Positions 9,558-19,509 of a DNA stretch of 52,410 bases are shown here, in pieces. The stretch's first letter is position 1; every line of letters begins with the position of its first letter. The notes beneath the pieces were generated by a model, which ran no database searches, was not told where the DNA came from, and worked only from the letters and a program-made list of their open reading frames with translations. Source of the DNA: Sedimentisphaerales bacterium (GTDB taxonomy: Bacteria; Planctomycetota; Phycisphaerae; Sedimentisphaerales; Anaerobacaceae); NCBI GenBank assembly GCA_016927855.1, contig JAFGLV010000032.1, forward strand, positions 1-52,410, read 5' to 3'. The position numbers and the translations under genes are program-made.

Positions 9558-10601
9558 TCAAGCAGATCTGAGCGGCCTGAGATAGTACACCCAAAGCGCC
9601 GCCACCTCGCGCGCCATGTACCAGGGCAGCCGCACGAGCATCCGTGTCTCGTCCGCCGGAACGGTGTAGACCTCCCGCCCATGCCGAGCGTAGGTCAGCT
9701 TGATGCGCGGCAAGTGGTAGAAATGGCTCACTACGATCACCCGTTCTGCTCCATGCCGCTCGAACATCGTGCAGGTGTTGCGCACCGTCGCTTCCGTATT
9801 CAAGCCCACCGCATCGACCAGGATATCATCGGAGGCGACGCCAAGTTGCATCGCCAGACGCCGCATGGCTTCGGTCTCGTGGGTCGGTCCGTCGCCGGGC
9901 CCGCCGGAGACGATCACCCTGCGAACCAACCCATCCCGGTAGAGCGCGCATGCGGTACGTACCCGATCGGCCAAGGCCAGAGATGGATGGCCGTCTGCGT
10001 AGACCCGCGCGCCGAGCACGACCGCCGCGTCAGCTTCGCGCCGGTAGTCGGTCGTGCCGAAACAGCACATTTGCGCCACCGGGAAACCTGCCAGGCACGC
10101 CGCGACCGTTGCTCCCATGACGAAGGACCCGACAGCCGATCTGCTGCTTGTTTGCGGGTTGGGAGGCCGCAACGTCGCCCCGGCGAGAAGCGCCATCAGC
10201 GCCGCTACGACTAGCGACAAGGGCACAGGACACCCGGCTGCCACGGCCCCACGCAGCGTGAGGAGCCAGAACGCGACGGCGTTCGCCAGCGCGATGGTTG
10301 CCAACAGGGCGGCAGCGCCAAACGTCAGGACGCGGCGCCACGGTCTGCAACTCGGATTCGCCGCAAACCCAATCAGAAGAACCGCTGTCGCTGCCAAGAG
10401 GGCTCGCGCCGGCCAGGGCGCGAGGAACCGCAGATCGATCCACCACGAGTTAGCGTCGAAACCGCTGTATCGCATCTCGCCCAGCAGGTTCAGCAGGGAG
10501 AACCCGCCGAAAAACAGAGCCAGACCTCGCGCTGCTGCTGTCGCGATGGGTGGGCGATTTCGGATGCTCTGATCTTCTGCCACACTCCCATTATCGTCCA
10601 C
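9558..10601 (-). CDS. YdcF/ElyC/SanA-family (DUF218) membrane protein
   Basis: The 347-residue product has an N-terminal half with about four to five membrane segments (about residues 24-185) and a C-terminal DUF218 domain (about 190-330): AAVVLGARVYADGHPS, RVIVSGGPGDGPTHETEAMR, NTEATVRNTCTMFERHGAERVIVVSHFYHLPRI. Family members such as SanA and ElyC act in envelope integrity and peptidoglycan-precursor or polysaccharide metabolism; the exact reaction is unsettled. The start is GTG 10601 with no convincing ribosome site; an in-frame GTG six codons later is an alternative. It converges on polA with a 15-base gap. Confidence 0.85.
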   Translation of the reverse strand: MDDNGSVAEDQSIRNRPPIATAAARGLALFFGGFSLLNLLGEMRYSGFDANSWWIDLRFLAPWPARALLAATAVLLIGFAANPSCRPWRRVLTFGAAALLATIALANAVAFWLLTLRGAVAAGCPVPLSLVVAALMALLAGATLRPPNPQTSSRSAVGSFVMGATVAACLAGFPVAQMCCFGTTDYRREADAAVVLGARVYADGHPSLALADRVRTACALYRDGLVRRVIVSGGPGDGPTHETEAMRRLAMQLGVASDDILVDAVGLNTEATVRNTCTMFERHGAERVIVVSHFYHLPRIKLTYARHGREVYTVPADETRMLVRLPWYMAREVAALWVYYLRPLRSA

Positions 10602-10666
10602 GCGTCGCTCGCGTCTTTAGGGCATGCGACCGAAAGATCTGCATTCGGCTGTCGCCACACAGGTGA

Positions 10667-10721
10667 TGTAGGGGCCACCCCCTGTGGTTGCCCAGGGCAG
10701 GCACAGGGGCCTGCCCCTACA
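10667..10721. repeat. REP-like inverted repeat (TGTAGGGGC arms)
   Basis: Outer arms TGTAGGGGC (10667-10675) and GCCCCTACA (10713-10721) are exact complements. Inner arms CCCCTGTG and CACAGGGG pair as well, with a GC-rich centre. The terminal GTAGGGGC matches the ends of the element at 6541-6627, suggesting a related family. It lies in the short gap 10602-10782 between the YdcF-like gene and rnhA and could also act as a transcription barrier after rnhA. Confidence 0.6.
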
Positions 10722-10782
10722 CAGCAACACCGGTCATTCCGTTGGACATTCCTGGCGGACGAGCCGGCAGACCGTTGTATCG

Positions 10783-11286
10783 TCAGTGCGAATCCGCGTT
10801 GATGGCGGATAGACGTTCGTATTCTTCGTCGATTGGCAGGTCGGTTTGCGCCGCGGCCTGCTTGGCGAGGATGTCGCAGATTTCGTTATAGTGGTGGCCC
10901 GCGTGGCCGCGCAGCCAGGTGAAGGTAACGCTATGGGGCCGGCAGGCGATCAGCAGACGTTCCCACAAATCGATGTTGATCGCTTTGTCCTTCTTGTTGC
11001 GGCGCCAGCCGTTGGCCTTCCAGCGATCGACCCAGCCGAGCGTCATCGCGTCGACGAGGTACTTCGAGTCGCTGCGGAGACTGACGCGGCAGGGGATTTT
11101 CAAGGCTTCCAACGCGACAATCGCGCCCATGATCTCCATGCGGTTGTTCGTGGTCCGGCGGAAGCCGCCGGAGAGGCGCTTCTCGTGCTCGCCGTGGCGC
11201 AGGATGACGCCATAGCCGCCGGGCCCGGGGTTGCCCAGGCATCCGCCGTCGGTGTAGATAGTCACTTGCTTCTTCTGCTCCTCCAT
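10783..11286 (-). CDS. rnhA: Ribonuclease HI
   Basis: The 167-residue cytoplasmic enzyme cleaves the RNA strand of RNA-DNA hybrids. The four metal-binding carboxylates are visible: D13 (YTDGG), E51 (NRMEIMGA), D73 (RSDSKYL) and D138 (NEICDILAK). A Trp/Lys-rich basic protrusion ([13 protein letters not shown], about 89-101) and the active-site His loop ([11 protein letters not shown]) are also present. ATG 11286 follows the enolase stop by 13 bases, so the two are probably one transcript. Length and motif order are normal for bacterial type I RNase H. Confidence 0.96.
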   Translation of the reverse strand: MEEQKKQVTIYTDGGCLGNPGPGGYGVILRHGEHEKRLSGGFRRTTNNRMEIMGAIVALEALKIPCRVSLRSDSKYLVDAMTLGWVDRWKANGWRRNKKDKAINIDLWERLLIACRPHSVTFTWLRGHAGHHYNEICDILAKQAAAQTDLPIDEEYERLSAINADSH

Positions 11287-11299
11287 GCGGTAGCGACGC

Positions 11300-12607
11300 T
11301 CAGGCTCCGGCGCGGACGGCGGTTGTGAACGGGTAGGTCGCCAGGATGGCTTTGCCGCCCAGGTAGCGTTCGATCCGCATCAGCTCGTTGTACTCCGCGA
11401 CGCGCTCGGAGCGCGAGACCGAGCCGATCTTGACCTGACCGACACCGGTTCCGACGGAGAAGTCGGCCTCGAAGGGCATCTCCGTCTCGCCGGAACGGTG
11501 CGAGACGATTGCGGTCAGGCCTTGTTTGAGGGTCAGATGGATCGTGTCGAGCGTTTCCGTGATCGTGCCGATCTGGTTCGCTTTGATGAGCACGCAGTTG
11601 GCGGCGCCGGCCTCGATGCCGCGTTTGACCCTCTCGGGATTCGTCGCGAACAGGTCGTCGCCGACGATCTGAATCTTGTTGCCGGTCTTCTGCTTGAGCA
11701 GCGCGAATCCATCCCAGTCCTCCTCGTCGAGCGGGTCCTCGATGGAGACGATCGGGTAGCGTAGCGTCCATTCGACCAGCAGGTCCACCATCTCGGCCGA
11801 ACTGAGTTTCAGGCCGTCCTTGGCGAGATGGTACTTGCCGTCTTCGTGGAACTCCGAAGCCGCCAGGTCCAGCGCCAGCGCCATGTCCTCTCCCGGCGTG
11901 TGGCCGACGCGTTCCAGTGCCTCCATGATGAGCTTGAGCGGCTCCTCGTTCGACTCGACCGGCGGCGCGTAGCCTCCCTCGTCGCCGACGGTTGTGGGCC
12001 AGCCGCGCTCGCGGATGATCTTCTTGAGCTCGTGGAAGGTCTCCGCGGCCCAGCGCGTCGCTTCCGCGAACGTCGGCGCGCCGACCGGGACGATCATGTA
12101 CTCCTGGATGTCGGACGAGCCCATCGCGTGCTTGCCGCCGTTGAGGACGTTGATCAGCGGGATCGGCATGGTGTAGGGCTCGTTCGCCTGCTTGCCGAAG
12201 ACCTCGGCGACGTATTCGTAGAACTGGAGGCCGCGTGCCACGGCGCCGGCGCGCAGGCAGGCGATGGAAACCGCCAGGATCGCGTTGGCGCCCAGGTTCG
12301 ACTTGTTGGCGGTCCTGTCGAGCTCGATCATCTTCTCGTCGATCCCGCGCTGGTCGGTCACGTCGAAGCCGATCAACGCCGGCGCGATGATCCCGTTGAT
12401 GTTCCGAACCGCCTTGAGCACCCCTTTGCCGAGATATCGCTGAGGTTCGTTGTCGCGCAGCTCGACCGCTTCGTACTTGCCGGTCGAGGCGCCGGAAGGC
12501 ACCATAGCCGAGACTCTCCGCCGGCGATCCAGGTGGACCGTCGCCTCGACGGTCGGATTGCCGCGTGAGTCCAGAAGCTCTTGAGCCGTTATCTGAAAGA
12601 TGTCCAT
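11300..12607 (-). CDS. eno: Enolase (phosphopyruvate hydratase)
   Basis: The 435-residue glycolytic enzyme interconverts 2-phosphoglycerate and phosphoenolpyruvate. ATG 12607 ([20 protein letters not shown]) is preceded by AGGGGA; the frame extends upstream but without a ribosome site. Diagnostic parts are [17 protein letters not shown], the metal ligands in [13 protein letters not shown] and [11 protein letters not shown], and the signature [15 protein letters not shown], ending SHRSGETE. It is transcribed ahead of rnhA with a 13-base gap. Confidence 0.98.
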   Translation of the reverse strand: MDIFQITAQELLDSRGNPTVEATVHLDRRRRVSAMVPSGASTGKYEAVELRDNEPQRYLGKGVLKAVRNINGIIAPALIGFDVTDQRGIDEKMIELDRTANKSNLGANAILAVSIACLRAGAVARGLQFYEYVAEVFGKQANEPYTMPIPLINVLNGGKHAMGSSDIQEYMIVPVGAPTFAEATRWAAETFHELKKIIRERGWPTTVGDEGGYAPPVESNEEPLKLIMEALERVGHTPGEDMALALDLAASEFHEDGKYHLAKDGLKLSSAEMVDLLVEWTLRYPIVSIEDPLDEEDWDGFALLKQKTGNKIQIVGDDLFATNPERVKRGIEAGAANCVLIKANQIGTITETLDTIHLTLKQGLTAIVSHRSGETEMPFEADFSVGTGVGQVKIGSVSRSERVAEYNELMRIERYLGGKAILATYPFTTAVRAGA

Positions 12608-12886
12608 TCTTTTCCCCTGTACCTGAACCATCGCTGTCTGCGATCTTCTCGGTCCTATGTGCCGTGAGAGTATACGCGATTTCTGCGCGGAACGACAACC
12701 TCCAAATGCCGGCAAGTGCGGTCAGGGTGTGCGGCCGGTGGCGGCGTTTTTCGCTGGAATGTCGATATCCTGCTTGCCCTCAGCGGCAGGGTCGAACACA
12801 ATGCGATTCATCGAGATAGAGGTTGCATCCGGCAAGGCGCCGCCGGACGCGACAAGCCCTTAGATTGCCAGTCTGTGGGGAGACGG

Positions 12887-13237
12887 ATGACGAAACGCAG
12901 GAACGGCCAGCGACGGCACATCGCGACACTGGCCTTCTACGGTCCCAACGATCAGCATGCGTCGAAGGTCGTAGCCGCGATTGCCAAGCAGGATAGCGAC
13001 GACATCATCGACCTGAAGCGCTGGGTCTCGGGGCGCAACGACGTTCGTCAGGACGCCAAGATCCAGGCCGAGATTATCGCGTTCTTCAAGCAGTACGACG
13101 TCAAGCAGGTGGTTTATACCGACCGGATCATCGGTTGTCCGCACGAAGAGGGGCCCGACTACCCCAAGGGCCAGGATTGTCCGTTCTGCCCCTTCTGGGC
13201 GGGTCGCGACCGCTGGACGGGAAAGATGAAGGAATAG
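12887..13237 (+). CDS. Small conserved protein with Cys-rich C-terminus
   Basis: The 116-residue product starts at ATG 12887 behind GGGGAGA. The N-terminus (RRHIATLAFYGPNDQHASKV) looks like an alpha/beta nucleotide-fold strand-turn. The C-terminus carries clustered cysteines in GCPHEEG...GQDCPFCPFWAGRDRW, a likely metal site. I recognise the pattern as a conserved hypothetical of bacteria and archaea but know no function. It is divergent from eno across a 279-base gap holding both promoters, and 41 bases ahead of the GyrI-like gene, so the two are likely co-transcribed. Confidence 0.75.
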   Translation: MTKRRNGQRRHIATLAFYGPNDQHASKVVAAIAKQDSDDIIDLKRWVSGRNDVRQDAKIQAEIIAFFKQYDVKQVVYTDRIIGCPHEEGPDYPKGQDCPFCPFWAGRDRWTGKMKE

Positions 13238-13278
13238 CCCTTCGGGGCTGCCTCGACACGTTGGCAAGGAGAATTGAC

Positions 13279-13785
13279 ATGTCTCAGTTCGATGATTTGG
13301 AGTTCACGGAAGTCGAGATGGCGCCGGTGCTGGCGGCCCAGATTCCCGGCAAGAGCAGCACCGAGCCGGCCTCGATCGCGCAGGCGATGCGCAGCGCCTT
13401 CGAGGCGTTGATGGGCTTGATTCAGGCAAACAAGCTCTCACCGGCGGGCCCGCCGCGGGCGATCTACAAGACCTACGGCGGCGACGGGGTCGAGTTTGTC
13501 GTCGCGCTGCCTCTGGCCAAACCGCCGGCCAGCCCGATCGCGGACGGGTCCGGCTTCGTCGATACCCTTGCCGGCACCAAGGCCCTGCGTTTCACCCATC
13601 GCGGCTCTTACCAAGGCCTCGCGGCCACCTACGGTCAGATCACCGAGTTCATGAAGGCCAAGGGCCTGATGCAGACCGAGGCCGACTGGGCGCGGTATAT
13701 GCCGATGTGGGAGGAATACCTCAACGACCCGCACACGACGCCAGAGGCAGAGTTGCTGACCTACATCTACCTGCCTGCCGCGTAA
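13279..13785 (+). CDS. GyrI-like / AraC effector-binding domain protein
   Basis: The 168-residue single-domain protein starts at ATG 13279 with a near-ideal AAGGAG. It fits the stand-alone GyrI-like / SOUL-type small-molecule-binding fold: VEMAPVLAAQIPGKSS, a YKTYGGDGVEFVVALPL strand pair, RFTHRGSYQGLAATYGQITEFMKAKGL, and the ending WEEYLNDPHTTPEAELLTYIYLPA. Relatives bind or hydrolyse small ligands or inhibit DNA gyrase; the ligand here is unknown. No DNA-binding domain is attached. Confidence 0.85.
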   Translation: MSQFDDLEFTEVEMAPVLAAQIPGKSSTEPASIAQAMRSAFEALMGLIQANKLSPAGPPRAIYKTYGGDGVEFVVALPLAKPPASPIADGSGFVDTLAGTKALRFTHRGSYQGLAATYGQITEFMKAKGLMQTEADWARYMPMWEEYLNDPHTTPEAELLTYIYLPAA

Positions 13786-13834
13786 CCTGAGTGCACGTTG
13801 CCTGGCGGAGTCACCGCTTCTGACTGAGCCGTGT

Positions 13835-14074
13835 TCAGAGCCACGCACGCAGTTCGTGGACCAGCACAACGCCGAACACGAATCCCACGAAGAGCACGGT
13901 CAAGGCGATAATGACGGTGATCGCCCAGATGATGGCGATCCCGATCTTCGTGGCGACTTCGGTCGTTTCACGTAACTCTCGAACGTCTTCGGGAATCCTG
14001 ACGATGATGGCGTAGCACCAGTAACAGCCGAAAATGAAAGCAGCCAAACTGGCAAAGACGCCGAAGGTCCCCAT
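13835..14074 (-). CDS. Small two-TM membrane protein
   Basis: The 79-residue product starts at ATG 14074 with GAGGA upstream. Two hydrophobic helices (about residues 3-26 and 44-72) flank a charged loop (RIPEDVRELRETTEVATK). No family recognised. It lies 48 bases downstream of the dihydrouridine synthase on the same strand and may share its transcript. Confidence 0.6.
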   Translation of the reverse strand: MGTFGVFASLAAFIFGCYWCYAIIVRIPEDVRELRETTEVATKIGIAIIWAITVIIALTVLFVGFVFGVVLVHELRAWL

Positions 14075-14122
14075 AGGGTTCCTCGTCTGGTCTCAAGGTC
14101 CACGTTGTACGCTCTACGTGTT

Positions 14123-15109
14123 CTACTTGTACCACGCGTCGATCGCGGCTTCAACTTCGGCGCGGGTCTTGGCCTTCAGCAGGGTCAGCAGCACCTGCTT
14201 GCGTTTCGGGTGGTGACGGGCGTATCCAACCGCGAACTTGCGGAAGTGGCCGACACCCAGCAACTCGGGGTAGCCTTGGAGGGTCCAGTCGAGGTGGTCG
14301 AGCATCACGGCGCGCTGCTCGGCCAGGTCAGGTGGCGGCGGCACCGGCCGGCCTTCCCACACGCAGCGCAGCTCGCGGAAGATCCAGGGGTTGCCCACCG
14401 CGCCGCGTGCGACCACGAAGCCGTCGAGCCCGGTCCGCTTGAGCAGCTCGACGGTCGCGGAGGGGTCGAAGATGTCCCCACTGCCGACGATCGTCGCGTG
14501 AGGGAAGCGCCATTTGACCTCAGCGAGGATGTCCCAATCGGCTTTGCCTCGGTATTTCTCGGATAGGGTGCGCCCATGGATCACGAGGGCGTCAACGTTC
14601 TGCTCCACGGCGCGGGTCACGATCTGCCAAAAGCGGTCCAGACATTCGGGCTTGCGGTTGGCGCCGAGACGGAGCTTCATCAGGACCGGACAGGTCACGG
14701 CGTCGCGCACCGCCTTGAGGATGTCGATAACCGTATCGGGATCGTCGAGCAGGGCGCCGCCGCGTCCTTTGCGCAGGACCTTGGGCGCCGGACACGCGAA
14801 ATTCAGGTCGATCAGGTCATAGCCGACCGCTGCCAGCGCCGCGGCGGCTCTGGCCATCGTTGCAGGCGTCTTGCCGAGAATCTGGGCGCCGACAGGGTGT
14901 TCGTCCTCGCCTGGGCGAAAGCAGGGCATGTCCAGGACGCCGGGATGCGCCGCGCTCTTGGCCAGCATCATGTCTGCCAGCGCGAAGGGACACCCGAAGC
15001 ATCGAGCCAGCCTGCGCATCGCGTAATCGCTGTAGCCACTCAGCGAGGCCTGGAAGAAGGGCACGTCTAGTGTGAGCGCGCCGAGTTTGAGGCTTAGGGG
15101 ATTCCGCAT
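14123..15109 (-). CDS. dus: tRNA-dihydrouridine synthase
   Basis: The 328-residue FMN enzyme reduces uridines in the D-loop of tRNA. TIM-barrel landmarks are FFQASLSGYSDYAMRRLA, VGAQILGKTPATMA, and DLNFACPAPKVLRKGRGGAL, with catalytic Cys at residue 106. Also present are LMKLRLG, ALVIHGRTLSEKYRGKADWD (phosphate/FMN binding) and VGSGDIFDP...DGFVVARGAVGNPWIF. The chosen ATG 15109 lacks a strong ribosome site, but upstream sequence is a repeat element and not coding. The Dus subfamily cannot be fixed by eye. Confidence 0.93.
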   Translation of the reverse strand: MRNPLSLKLGALTLDVPFFQASLSGYSDYAMRRLARCFGCPFALADMMLAKSAAHPGVLDMPCFRPGEDEHPVGAQILGKTPATMARAAAALAAVGYDLIDLNFACPAPKVLRKGRGGALLDDPDTVIDILKAVRDAVTCPVLMKLRLGANRKPECLDRFWQIVTRAVEQNVDALVIHGRTLSEKYRGKADWDILAEVKWRFPHATIVGSGDIFDPSATVELLKRTGLDGFVVARGAVGNPWIFRELRCVWEGRPVPPPPDLAEQRAVMLDHLDWTLQGYPELLGVGHFRKFAVGYARHHPKRKQVLLTLLKAKTRAEVEAAIDAWYK

Positions 15110-15125
15110 GTTCTTGTGGTTGTTC

Positions 15126-15177
15126 GGAGTTCCGCCTTTAGGCGGTCTCATTCCAACCCGCCTGAAGGTGGAACTCC
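15126..15177. repeat. REP-like inverted repeat (GGAGTTCCGCCTT arms)
   Basis: Arms GGAGTTCCGCCTT (15126-15138) and AAGGTGGAACTCC (15165-15177) pair with one mismatch. The left half contains its own hairpin CCGCC-TTTA-GGCGG. The element sits between the dus start and the end of the GH141-like gene, in the path of any read-through transcript. No T-run follows, so it is more likely a short mobile palindrome than an intrinsic terminator. Confidence 0.6.
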
Positions 15178-15186
15178 AAACGGACA

Positions 15187-17835
15187 TTACTGGTTGTCGA
15201 TTCTCAGGTTGTCGAGGTAGAAGACGGTCTTGGCGGTGGCGTTGCTGACGAAGCCGAGCCAAGTCAGTTCCTCGAAGCTCGTGTTGCCGTTCTTGAGCTT
15301 TTCGAAGCGTTTGGGTTCCTGGCCGGGCAGCGTCACCACCAGGTCCCACGTGCCGCTATGGCCTTTGCCCAACGCGGCGCTGACGTCGAAGTGTATCCAC
15401 TGACCGACAGGCAGCTCGAGCACCGTATTTCCGGCGATCTGAAGCTTGTTGCCGTTGATCGTAAAGCTGGGACCCACGCTGTAGAGCGTCGAGCGCCAGT
15501 CGCGCCACTCATGGTACAACGACACGCCTTCCTCGACGCGCAGATCGAAGGTGCAGCGGGTTGTCCCGCGACTGTGGTTGGGCGAGTAGACCAAGTGGGG
15601 ATTGTACGAATACCGTAGACCCTCGGCATCGGTGAACTTGAGGCTGTGCGCGCCGGTGGCTGCAGTTTCGTCGGTGACCGAGATCGCGTCGCCATTGCTC
15701 TCGACGTGGACCTGGTCGGCGCGCGGCGGTTGGCCGAACGCGGTCGTTTCGAACCCGTCGTTGACCTGGATCGGCGGCGGGTCCGGCGGCAATTCCAACG
15801 CCGGGTACGTCACCTCGTTGGCTTTCTTGATCCAGTCCAGGTTGCCGTACACGCCTGCCTGCGTGTAGTCGAAAGGCTTGAAGCCTACCTTCAGCGCGGG
15901 CGAATCGGCCTTCAGGTGAAAATCGTGATGGTTCGGATCGACGAAAAGCGGATCGGCGATGACTGAATTCTGGTCGTAGCCCTTCTCGCGCCATTGTTCG
16001 AGCGACCTGCCGGCAAAGTTGATCTGTCTGCCGCCGGTGTTCCAGTAGCAGTTATTGTCCATTCTGATCCGGACGCGGTCCCATGGGCCGCTCAGCAGGG
16101 GGCCGGTCGTCCAGTAGACGATGTTGTTCTCGAAGGTGAACGAGAGGTGCTCCTCGACGCGCGTCGCCTGGACCTGGTGGAGCAGACTGTCGACCATGAT
16201 GTTGTTGCGGATCACGTTCTCCTTGCCGTAGTGCTGGTGGAAGCTGCCCGTCTTGGTGTCGTAGACGAGGTTGTTCTCCATCACGATCCCGGTGCTCCCT
16301 TCGTCGGTGTAGAGACCCCAGCCACCGTAGGAATAGGCGTAAATATCGTGGAAGATGTTGTTGGCGACGACGGTGCCTTCCGAGGGTCCGAGAGTGTAGA
16401 TGCCGCCCATGTCGCTGAGCACCCACCAGCCAAGATGGTGGACGTGATTGAAGCTAAGGTCGTTGCGCTTGGCGAGACTGTTGGAGTATCCCCAACGCCA
16501 GCCGACCGAAAGGCCGGTATAGTAGAAGTCCGCGATCTCGTTGTGGGTGACGTCGTTATCGCCGCTCTGGCCGATCCAGACGCCGACCGCAGAAGCATAA
16601 ATCCGGCCGCCGGAGCGGATGATATTATTGTTGACGGTGATGTGGCTGGTACGGGAGGGTTCGTCGTTGCGCATCTGGCCTTCGCCGATCCGGACGCCGC
16701 CCGCGCCGAGGTCGTAAAGGTAACACTGTTCGATTCGACAGTCCCGGCAACCCTGGCGAAACCACACGCCGTACGTCGCCGTATGAGCGATCTCACATTC
16801 CTCGAGCGTGACATAGCGCGCGCCGTCGGCCATGATCGCCGCTTCCGTCGCATAGGCAGCCTGGTAGGGGGCATAGCCCGAAGGCGGCAGCAGCTCCTGG
16901 TTGTGCTGGAACGTCAGGCCCTTGAGCGTGACATGCTCGACGAACTTGCCGGCTTCCGGCTCGCCCTGGACGACCACGAACTTCGTCGCGTAGGCCGCGA
17001 CCACCTCGGTCGTCGCCGGGTCTTCCTCTGGCAGCGGCTTGTACGATAGCGTCCCGTCGCGGCTGAGGAACCATTCGCCGGGCGCATCCAGCGCGGTCTT
17101 GAGATTCTCCAGGTGAAACCGCGTGTTGGCAGGCCAGCCCGAATAGCTCTTCAACTGCTCGCCGGTGGTCATCAACGTGCCCGTGTCGAAGTCGACCCCC
17201 TTGAGGAAGCGACGCGTGATACACCACTTGTGATGGGCGACCAACGTGACGTCGCGCAGCTCTGCATCGCTCAAGCCCTTCAGCGGCGCCAGCGCATCGG
17301 CGCGGGCGTTGGTGGTGCGCCGGAACTGGCCTGCCTGGCCTTCGATGGGGACTTCGGAGGTTTCGCCCATGTAGTGGTACCATTTGTTGGGCGTGCGTGC
17401 GCGGACGGCGCGGCGACCGTTGACGAAGAGTTGCTCGAAGTACCACTGGCCTTCCGCCACCGCCGGCAGGTGGACCGTCCAGACGCCGTCGGCGCCGGCG
17501 GCGAAGCCAGCGATGATCCGGCCGCCACTGAAAAGAGGCCTGGCGCCGGGCGCCGCTTCGTAGTAGATCGGCGCCTTCTCCGTGCCGCTGTCGGCCGGCG
17601 TCAGCACAAATGGCTCGCTCAGCGTGTACCGTCCGTCGGCAAGGACGACGTGCACCGGTTCCGTCAACGGCGCCTTGGCCTTCGCCTCTCGAATCATGTC
17701 ACGCGCTTGTTCCAGCGTCGTGACCGACCCGTCGGGCGAGACGTTGATGGTTGTGGCCCAGCCGGAAACCGGCGCCAAACAAAGGATGACTGTCGTCCAA
17801 GCGATCGGGGTCACGACCCGGCGTGAGTGCCTCAT
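15187..17835 (-). CDS. Secreted GH141-like parallel beta-helix glycoside hydrolase
   Basis: The 882-residue protein starts at ATG 17835 behind AGGAGA and has a signal peptide ending near GWA (residue 27). The N-terminus ([46 protein letters not shown]) and the long right-handed beta-helix (about residues 290-640, e.g. [40 protein letters not shown]) match the GH141 group, which includes an alpha-L-fucosidase of rhamnogalacturonan-II and a xylanase (family knowledge). A C-terminal jelly-roll-like domain (about 705-882, DGFETTAFG...) may bind carbohydrate. The true substrate is unknown; it adjoins a Tat-exported isomerase-like gene and faces a PL9-like lyase. Confidence 0.8.
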   Translation of the reverse strand: MRHSRRVVTPIAWTTVILCLAPVSGWATTINVSPDGSVTTLEQARDMIREAKAKAPLTEPVHVVLADGRYTLSEPFVLTPADSGTEKAPIYYEAAPGARPLFSGGRIIAGFAAGADGVWTVHLPAVAEGQWYFEQLFVNGRRAVRARTPNKWYHYMGETSEVPIEGQAGQFRRTTNARADALAPLKGLSDAELRDVTLVAHHKWCITRRFLKGVDFDTGTLMTTGEQLKSYSGWPANTRFHLENLKTALDAPGEWFLSRDGTLSYKPLPEEDPATTEVVAAYATKFVVVQGEPEAGKFVEHVTLKGLTFQHNQELLPPSGYAPYQAAYATEAAIMADGARYVTLEECEIAHTATYGVWFRQGCRDCRIEQCYLYDLGAGGVRIGEGQMRNDEPSRTSHITVNNNIIRSGGRIYASAVGVWIGQSGDNDVTHNEIADFYYTGLSVGWRWGYSNSLAKRNDLSFNHVHHLGWWVLSDMGGIYTLGPSEGTVVANNIFHDIYAYSYGGWGLYTDEGSTGIVMENNLVYDTKTGSFHQHYGKENVIRNNIMVDSLLHQVQATRVEEHLSFTFENNIVYWTTGPLLSGPWDRVRIRMDNNCYWNTGGRQINFAGRSLEQWREKGYDQNSVIADPLFVDPNHHDFHLKADSPALKVGFKPFDYTQAGVYGNLDWIKKANEVTYPALELPPDPPPIQVNDGFETTAFGQPPRADQVHVESNGDAISVTDETAATGAHSLKFTDAEGLRYSYNPHLVYSPNHSRGTTRCTFDLRVEEGVSLYHEWRDWRSTLYSVGPSFTINGNKLQIAGNTVLELPVGQWIHFDVSAALGKGHSGTWDLVVTLPGQEPKRFEKLKNGNTSFEELTWLGFVSNATAKTVFYLDNLRIDNQ

Positions 17836-17931
17836 TACAGATTCTCCTGTCTGTCGTTTCTTCCCATGCGAATGTCTTCGGAGCCCAACGATCGTCCCCC
17901 GGCTCCTCGAACGAGCTTATCGGTGTGGTGC

Positions 17932-19509
17932 TCAGGCCGTCAGGGTCTCGAACTGGATACCCACTTTCTTGCAGGCGTAGGCCAGTTCAGGCAGGTAGTC
18001 ACCGTAGCCGGTCATCCAGTGGAAACCCGGCATGCGCTGCGCCAAGGTCTGGCTGTCGCAGGCGAAGCGAACGTCGATCTGCGAACGGCAGACGGCCATG
18101 AACGGTGCGTCGATGATCTCGCCACGCAGGCCCACCCAACGCTTCAGCGCGAAGTCCGGCACAATGTTGGTCACTACCTGGCCTTTGCGCATCTCGACCT
18201 TCGGCGCGGCGCCGTAGTCCGATTCGAAGTGCGTCAGGATGCGCACCGGTTCGAGGTCCTCGCCGTTCATCCGGCGCGGCGCGGTGCAGTGGGCCTGCGT
18301 GATGATTCCGTCATGGGGATAAGTCGGGTCGTTCAGAAAGACCGGTTTGCCCGAGATATTCGCCAGCAGCACGCCCGACGGGATGACGACGAAGTCCGAC
18401 TCGCAGAAGGCCAGGTAGCGCGAGTCGTTCAGCAGGCTCAGCGTCAGGCAGGCCGACGTTTCCGCCAGCGGCATGATCGTGCCCATGCAGCGGTTGATCG
18501 TAATCGCCTGGCAGTCCGCCTGCTGCAGCACGCCGCGGAAAACCTGCTCCAGCAGAAACGCGTTCTCCACGAATGCCGACTCCGTCTCCAGTGTGACGCC
18601 CTGGGCCTTGAGATAATCAGCGGCGCGCTGCCTGGCCCGCGCGCGTGCGGCGCTGTCGGCTTTGGCCTCCTTGATGAGCCCACCCAGATCGTCGTAGGAA
18701 ACCGTCCGGATGTCGAAGTTCCAGACCTTGCGCACGAGGTTGGGGACCACGTCCTGAGGTTGCGACCAGGCGCCCGGCCCGCCGATGGCGACGATGCGCG
18801 TGCCCATCGTGTTCTTCAGGCCGCACAGGGCGCGGAGCCGCCAGACGATCTCGTCCTGGCTGTCGATGACGACGTCACCATCGTCGACGCCTTGGACTGC
18901 CAGCGCGTCTGTGTGTTGCCGCAGGAAGCGCGGACTAATGATCTCGTACCACAGGTAGACCGGTCCCGACTTGTGCCGGCAGAAGATAATCATATTCTTG
19001 CCGCGCTGGGCGAGCGCGTCGAAGGTGTCCATCCAGCCGCCGGCCGCGTACACGATGTACGTGTCCGCCTGGTCCAGGTCCGCAATATTCGCCAGGTCGC
19101 CTATCCGGCGGATGCCGGTGGGCGGCAAAAACTCGACGGGGAAATCGACGCGTTGCTCTATCGCTGCCAGTTCCTGCCTGATCTGCCGCAGTTCCCTATC
19201 AGCGTCGTCGCGCGTCTGAATCCCGCCCCAACTGCGCCAGCTCGTCTGCGGGCGGCGCTGCGGCGTGTCGTAGGTGAGGATGGGCTTGACCACCAGGGCG
19301 CGTCGCCGGAGTTGGGCGGGTGCCTCGGCCTCCGCCGCGGCCACTGCGGTCCAGGTTAGGCCCGCCAGCGCCGCACCGAAGACCGTCGCGCCGCCGACGC
19401 CCTGCAAAAACGCTCTCCGTGTGACCCCGTCGTCCGAGAGTTCGCGTTCGCTACCACAAGGGCAGCACGTCGTCCGCCTTGGTGCTCTTCCTGTTTGTTC
19501 CGTCGCCAT
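17932..19509 (-). CDS. Tat-exported sugar-isomerase-like protein (paralogue of 33901-35349)
   Basis: The 525-residue product starts at ATG 19509, preceded at good spacing by AAGGAAGGA; a TTG seven codons upstream overlaps that site and is less likely. A twin-arginine signal (VTRRAFLQGVGGATVFGAAL, residues 29-48) indicates export of a folded protein. The body resembles the L-fucose/L-arabinose isomerase fold without obvious catalytic identity: DTYIVYAAGGW, MGTRIVAIGGPG, QAITINRCMGTIMPLAETSA, ESDFVVIPSGVLLANISGKP. The C-terminal half aligns by eye with the protein at 33901-35349 (CESD, HC.AP, metal-ligand-like His/Glu). It is 96 bases upstream of the GH141-like gene on the same strand, so probably one operon. 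Confidence 0.7.
   Translation of the reverse strand: MATEQTGRAPRRTTCCPCGSERELSDDGVTRRAFLQGVGGATVFGAALAGLTWTAVAAAEAEAPAQLRRRALVVKPILTYDTPQRRPQTSWRSWGGIQTRDDADRELRQIRQELAAIEQRVDFPVEFLPPTGIRRIGDLANIADLDQADTYIVYAAGGWMDTFDALAQRGKNMIIFCRHKSGPVYLWYEIISPRFLRQHTDALAVQGVDDGDVVIDSQDEIVWRLRALCGLKNTMGTRIVAIGGPGAWSQPQDVVPNLVRKVWNFDIRTVSYDDLGGLIKEAKADSAARARARQRAADYLKAQGVTLETESAFVENAFLLEQVFRGVLQQADCQAITINRCMGTIMPLAETSACLTLSLLNDSRYLAFCESDFVVIPSGVLLANISGKPVFLNDPTYPHDGIITQAHCTAPRRMNGEDLEPVRILTHFESDYGAAPKVEMRKGQVVTNIVPDFALKRWVGLRGEIIDAPFMAVCRSQIDVRFACDSQTLAQRMPGFHWMTGYGDYLPELAYACKKVGIQFETLTA

Noticed and set aside
11262..12698. 478-codon frame overlapping eno in another register
   Set aside because: Arg/Gly/Asp-rich shadow of the enolase gene; eno itself is unambiguous.
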